A DNA stretch of 64,000 bases from the NCBI GenBank assembly GCA_040768445.1, contig JAXGMV010000001.1:2604001-2668000 (forward strand). Direction: 5' to 3'. Position 1 is the first letter of the stretch; each line of letters begins with the position of its first letter. The stretch comes from JAXGMV01 sp040768445 (GTDB lineage Bacteria; Chloroflexota; Anaerolineae; Anaerolineales; Anaerolineaceae). A program made the position numbers and the translations under genes. This document shows, in pieces, positions 61,663 through 64,000 of the stretch. The notes under the pieces were generated by a model, which was not told where the DNA came from, searched no databases, and saw nothing but the letters and a program-made list of their open reading frames with translations.

Positions 61663-61691
61663 AATATCGAGCGAGATAATCGCTCGATATT
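61663..61691 (+). other. Stem-loop in the sigma-factor mRNA leader
   Basis: AATATCGAGCG (61663-61673) and CGCTCGATATT (61681-61691) form a perfect 11-bp stem with a 7-nt loop, about 15 nt after the predicted transcription start. It is not followed by a U-tract, so termination is unlikely; it may bind a protein at DNA level or shield the mRNA 5' end. Confidence 0.6.
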
Positions 61692-61825
61692 TCTGTGTGG
61701 AGAAAATCAGTCACAATATTAATAAATTATTAGATAATTTTAGAGGTATTGCTTTTAAGTTTGAAAAAGTGTATTCTGAACTCTAGTAACCTCTATTCAA
61801 AACTACAAGTTGGTGATTACTGATT

Positions 61826-63043
61826 ATGATGAAAGATGTTTTATTAAGCGTTGAAGATGATGATGATGAATTTTCTGCAGTTGCGCGTTTACTTGAGTTA
61901 GGCCGTCAAAAAACTTACGTAACTATTGACGATATCTTGCATTTCTTCCCTGAAGCTGAGCAGGATGTTGAACAACTAGAAGAAGCTTTCGCTGCACTCA
62001 TGAGTGCCGGCATCCCTTACACTGAAGACACTCCTCCTGAAGATCCTTCAGATGAAGAACTTGAAATTACCGATCACGGTGAGGAAATAGAAGACTCCAG
62101 TAAGAAATTAGCATTGGATGACCTTGCAAATATTGATACTGACGACACGATTGGATTGTATTTAAAAGAAGTCAGTAGAGTTCCTTTGCTTACTGCTGAA
62201 GAGGAAGTGGAACTTGCCCAGCGCATTGAGCGCGGTCGCATGGCTCGAGAAGAACTTGCCAGAGGCAATGTTAGTGTTCGCCGCCGTGGAGAGCTTCGTC
62301 GGCTAATTGAAGATGGTTGGGCTGCCAGAGAGCATCTAATTACAGCCAATTCTCGACTGGTAATTAGCGTTGCAAAAAAATACATGGGCAGAGGCGTTCC
62401 ATTCCTTGACCTGATCCAGGAAGGCAATATTGGTCTAATTCGTGCGACGAAGAAGTTTGATTACCGTAGAGGACACAAATTTAGCACTTACGCCACCTGG
62501 TGGATTCGCCAGGCTGTCACAAGGGCAATTGCCGACCAGGGTAGAACGATTCGTGTTCCTGTTCACATGGGTGACCAGATCAACAAGTTATTGCGCATAC
62601 AGCATCAACTTACCCAACGTCTGGGACGCGAACCAGCCGTTGAAGAATTAGCCGTTGCCCTGGATGTTCCACCTAAGAAAGTGGAGAATATGATTCAGGT
62701 CGCACGCAGACCCCTCTCACTGGAAACACCAACGGATGATGAAGAAGATTCTGTGCTCGGTGATTTTATTGAGGATGATGAAGCCCCACCTCCTGATGAC
62801 ACAGCCACCTACAACCTGCTCAAAGAACATTTAGAGGAAGTATTGAACGGTTTGCCTCCGCGTGAAGTAAGAATTTTGCAGCTAAGGTATGGACTGCTGG
62901 ATGGCCAGGCTTACACCCTTGAAGAAGTTGGTAGAAAAATGGGTGTTACCCGAGAAAGGGTACGCCAGATTGAGGCTCAAGCTCTCAGCCGGCTGCGTCA
63001 CCCTACTATCAGGCGGAAATTGCGTGATTACCTGGGTGATTGA
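61826..63043 (+). CDS. sigA: Principal RNA polymerase sigma factor (RpoD/SigA)
   Basis: The 405-residue protein has all primary sigma regions: an acidic region 1.1-like part (residues 1-90), 1.2 (DTIGLYLKEVSRVPLLTAEEE), 2.1-2.4 (NLxxxx-type DLIQEGNIGLIRATKKFDYRRGHKFSTYATWWIRQAVTRAI), 3 and 4.2 (TLEEVGRKMGVTRERVRQIEAQALSRLR). No clear ribosome-binding site precedes the ATG pair at 61826/61829. Recognition of TTGACA and TATAAT in this window agrees with such a factor. Confidence 0.97.
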   Translation: MMKDVLLSVEDDDDEFSAVARLLELGRQKTYVTIDDILHFFPEAEQDVEQLEEAFAALMSAGIPYTEDTPPEDPSDEELEITDHGEEIEDSSKKLALDDLANIDTDDTIGLYLKEVSRVPLLTAEEEVELAQRIERGRMAREELARGNVSVRRRGELRRLIEDGWAAREHLITANSRLVISVAKKYMGRGVPFLDLIQEGNIGLIRATKKFDYRRGHKFSTYATWWIRQAVTRAIADQGRTIRVPVHMGDQINKLLRIQHQLTQRLGREPAVEELAVALDVPPKKVENMIQVARRPLSLETPTDDEEDSVLGDFIEDDEAPPPDDTATYNLLKEHLEEVLNGLPPREVRILQLRYGLLDGQAYTLEEVGRKMGVTRERVRQIEAQALSRLRHPTIRRKLRDYLGD

Positions 63044-63072
63044 TCGCTCTACAACCTGAACTGAATTCATAC

Positions 63073-63104
63073 AAAAGCGATGGGGTCTACTCATCGCTTT
63101 TGCA
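63073..63104 (+). terminator. Intrinsic terminator after sigA
   Basis: AAAAGCGATG (63073-63082) and CATCGCTTTT (63092-63101) form a perfect 10-bp stem with a 9-nt loop ending in TTTTGC. The U-run is short, so some read-through toward the TPR gene is possible. Confidence 0.6.
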
Positions 63105-63177
63105 TTCATAATGGAGTGGCAGTAAAATAAGTAATGAGTGAGTTATTTATTTAGAAAGTGGTGAGGGAGGGATTTTT

Positions 63178-64000
63178 ATGGAGCAATTATCTCTGCGCGA
63201 TTATCATCGCGAGATTGAAAAACTGATTGAAAATTCTGGCTTTGACACAGCCATTGCACACTGCAGGCATATACTAAAAGAACATCCGAAAAATATTGAT
63301 ACCTATCGCCTGCTTGGAAAAGCATACCTTGAATCTCAACATTATACAGAGGCAATCGACATTTTCCAACGTGTTCTTTCAGTTTATCCAGATGATTTTT
63401 TAGCTCACCTGGGATTAAGCATCATCAAAGAAGAACAAGGCAATCTGGAGGCGGCTATTTGGCACTTGGAGCGCGCTTATGAAGTCCAACCGTCGAACCC
63501 TGCGCTGCAGTCGGAGCTAAAAAGACTTCATGGTAGACGGGATGGTATTGAACCGCCAAAAATCCGACTTACCAGAGCTGCGTTGGCAAGAATGTACCAG
63601 CGCGGCGAACTTTATCCACAAGCACTGGCTGAAGTTCAATCAGCTTTGTCAGAAGATCCTTCCAGAATTGATTTGGAAATTTTGCAGGCTCAGCTATTCG
63701 CGCAAATGGGGAAGCCTTCAGAATCGTTCCAACTTGCCAGTAAAATTGCTAGCAAATTGCCTTACAGTTACCAGGCAAATAAAATAATCTCTAGGTCTGA
63801 GAGCTATACTGACAATACTGAGGCTGTTAATAAAGCCAGGGATATCCTGTCCGCTATAGATCCATACGAAGACCAATCAATCAGTCAGGTTGATTCAGCT
63901 GATGAAATATCTGAGGACTTGGTTCGGGTAGAAAAACTTACCCTGGCTGAATCAGATCCTTCTGCTGGTCAAGATCAGTCTGAGTTTACAACTGAACCAC
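63178..64000 (+). CDS. Tetratricopeptide repeat protein (3' end outside window)
   Basis: A frame opens at ATG 63178 behind GGGAGGG and runs to the right edge without a stop (274 codons). Residues 16-115 form TPR-like helices with the pattern TYRLLGKAYLESQHYTEAIDIFQRVL and AHLGLSIIKEEQGNLEAAIWHLERAYEVQP. A second TPR stretch (LTRAALARMYQRGELYPQALAEVQSAL) follows near residue 125. From about residue 220 it becomes acidic and low in structure. It has no signal peptide. TPR proteins scaffold complexes; the partner is unknown. Confidence 0.8.
   Translation, partial: MEQLSLRDYHREIEKLIENSGFDTAIAHCRHILKEHPKNIDTYRLLGKAYLESQHYTEAIDIFQRVLSVYPDDFLAHLGLSIIKEEQGNLEAAIWHLERAYEVQPSNPALQSELKRLHGRRDGIEPPKIRLTRAALARMYQRGELYPQALAEVQSALSEDPSRIDLEILQAQLFAQMGKPSESFQLASKIASKLPYSYQANKIISRSESYTDNTEAVNKARDILSAIDPYEDQSISQVDSADEISEDLVRVEKLTLAESDPSAGQDQSEFTTEP

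Larger units (their letters stand above)
61376..61825. other. Intergenic control region between hppA and the sigma-factor gene
   Basis: This stretch of about 470 bp has no gene. It holds the hppA promoter (minus strand, 61438-61466), three phased 10-bp direct repeats (61573-61603), a sigma-factor promoter (61612-61641) and a leader hairpin (61663-61691). The 61642-61662 and 61692-61825 parts show nothing further that I can read; short frames there lack start signals. Confidence 0.7.

Overview
The window is a gene-dense, AT-leaning stretch of bacterial chromosome. The gene content points to a Chloroflexota bacterium of the Anaerolineae type. The pointers are a mevalonate kinase next to an isopentenyl phosphate kinase (the alternative mevalonate route known in this phylum), a topoisomerase I with an extra N-terminal zinc ribbon, tandem lipoproteins with NBR1-Ig-like domains, proline/threonine-rich surface proteins with LysM or SH3 domains, and a K+-independent proton pyrophosphatase. 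The assignment is an inference from gene families; no rRNA is present to confirm it.

Layout. 1-4446 (minus) is an envelope-glycan cluster: methyltransferase, GT4 glycosyltransferase, sugar-nucleotide epimerase and a flippase-like membrane protein, translationally coupled to lepA; tlyA follows. 7142-11425 (plus) holds UbiA-type prenyltransferase, mevalonate kinase, isopentenyl phosphate kinase, dGTPase-like HD hydrolase and greA. 11482-19805 (minus) is an information-processing block: a membrane protein, topA, manC-type guanylyltransferase, dprA, rimM, khpA, rpsP, ffh. 19990-26433 (plus) has degV, DUF1015, an M23 peptidase lipoprotein, two NBR1-Ig lipoproteins and queG. 26487-35298 has LysM protein and uvrA (minus), an Atg22/UMF1-like transporter (plus), then ruvA-trmH-ruvC-yebC and an FAH-family enzyme (minus). 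35390-39912 (plus) has a membrane-anchored protein, tRNA-Val, hsp20, lon and mogA. 39917-42186 (minus) is a DUF58/MoxR pair. 42303-43609 is an apparently intact IS256-family element with an 8-bp target duplication. 43643-58992 has a C4 zinc-ribbon coiled-coil protein, yggT-yggS-pgeF, DUF2085, ccdA, an L,D-transpeptidase, a HAL-family lyase, a polyprenol kinase-like protein, smpB, an MFS transporter, a patatin, an esterase, an SH3 protein, a zinc-ribbon protein, a P1 peptidase, a PRPP synthetase and a pseudouridine synthase. 59045-61351 (minus) is hppA. 61826 onward (plus) is the principal sigma factor and a truncated TPR protein.

Most of the window is housekeeping (translation, replication/repair, proteostasis, isoprenoid supply, envelope). 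I see no CRISPR array, prophage, toxin-antitoxin pair or defence island. The signals that ordinary annotation would miss are small: a terminator-like perfect hairpin inside the start of rimM, a perfect 14-bp inverted repeat between the divergent FAH and membrane-protein genes, three helically phased 10-bp repeats and a leader hairpin at the sigma-factor promoter, recurrent extended -10 promoters, and one promoter whose predicted transcript would be leaderless. I found no convincing undescribed multi-gene system.
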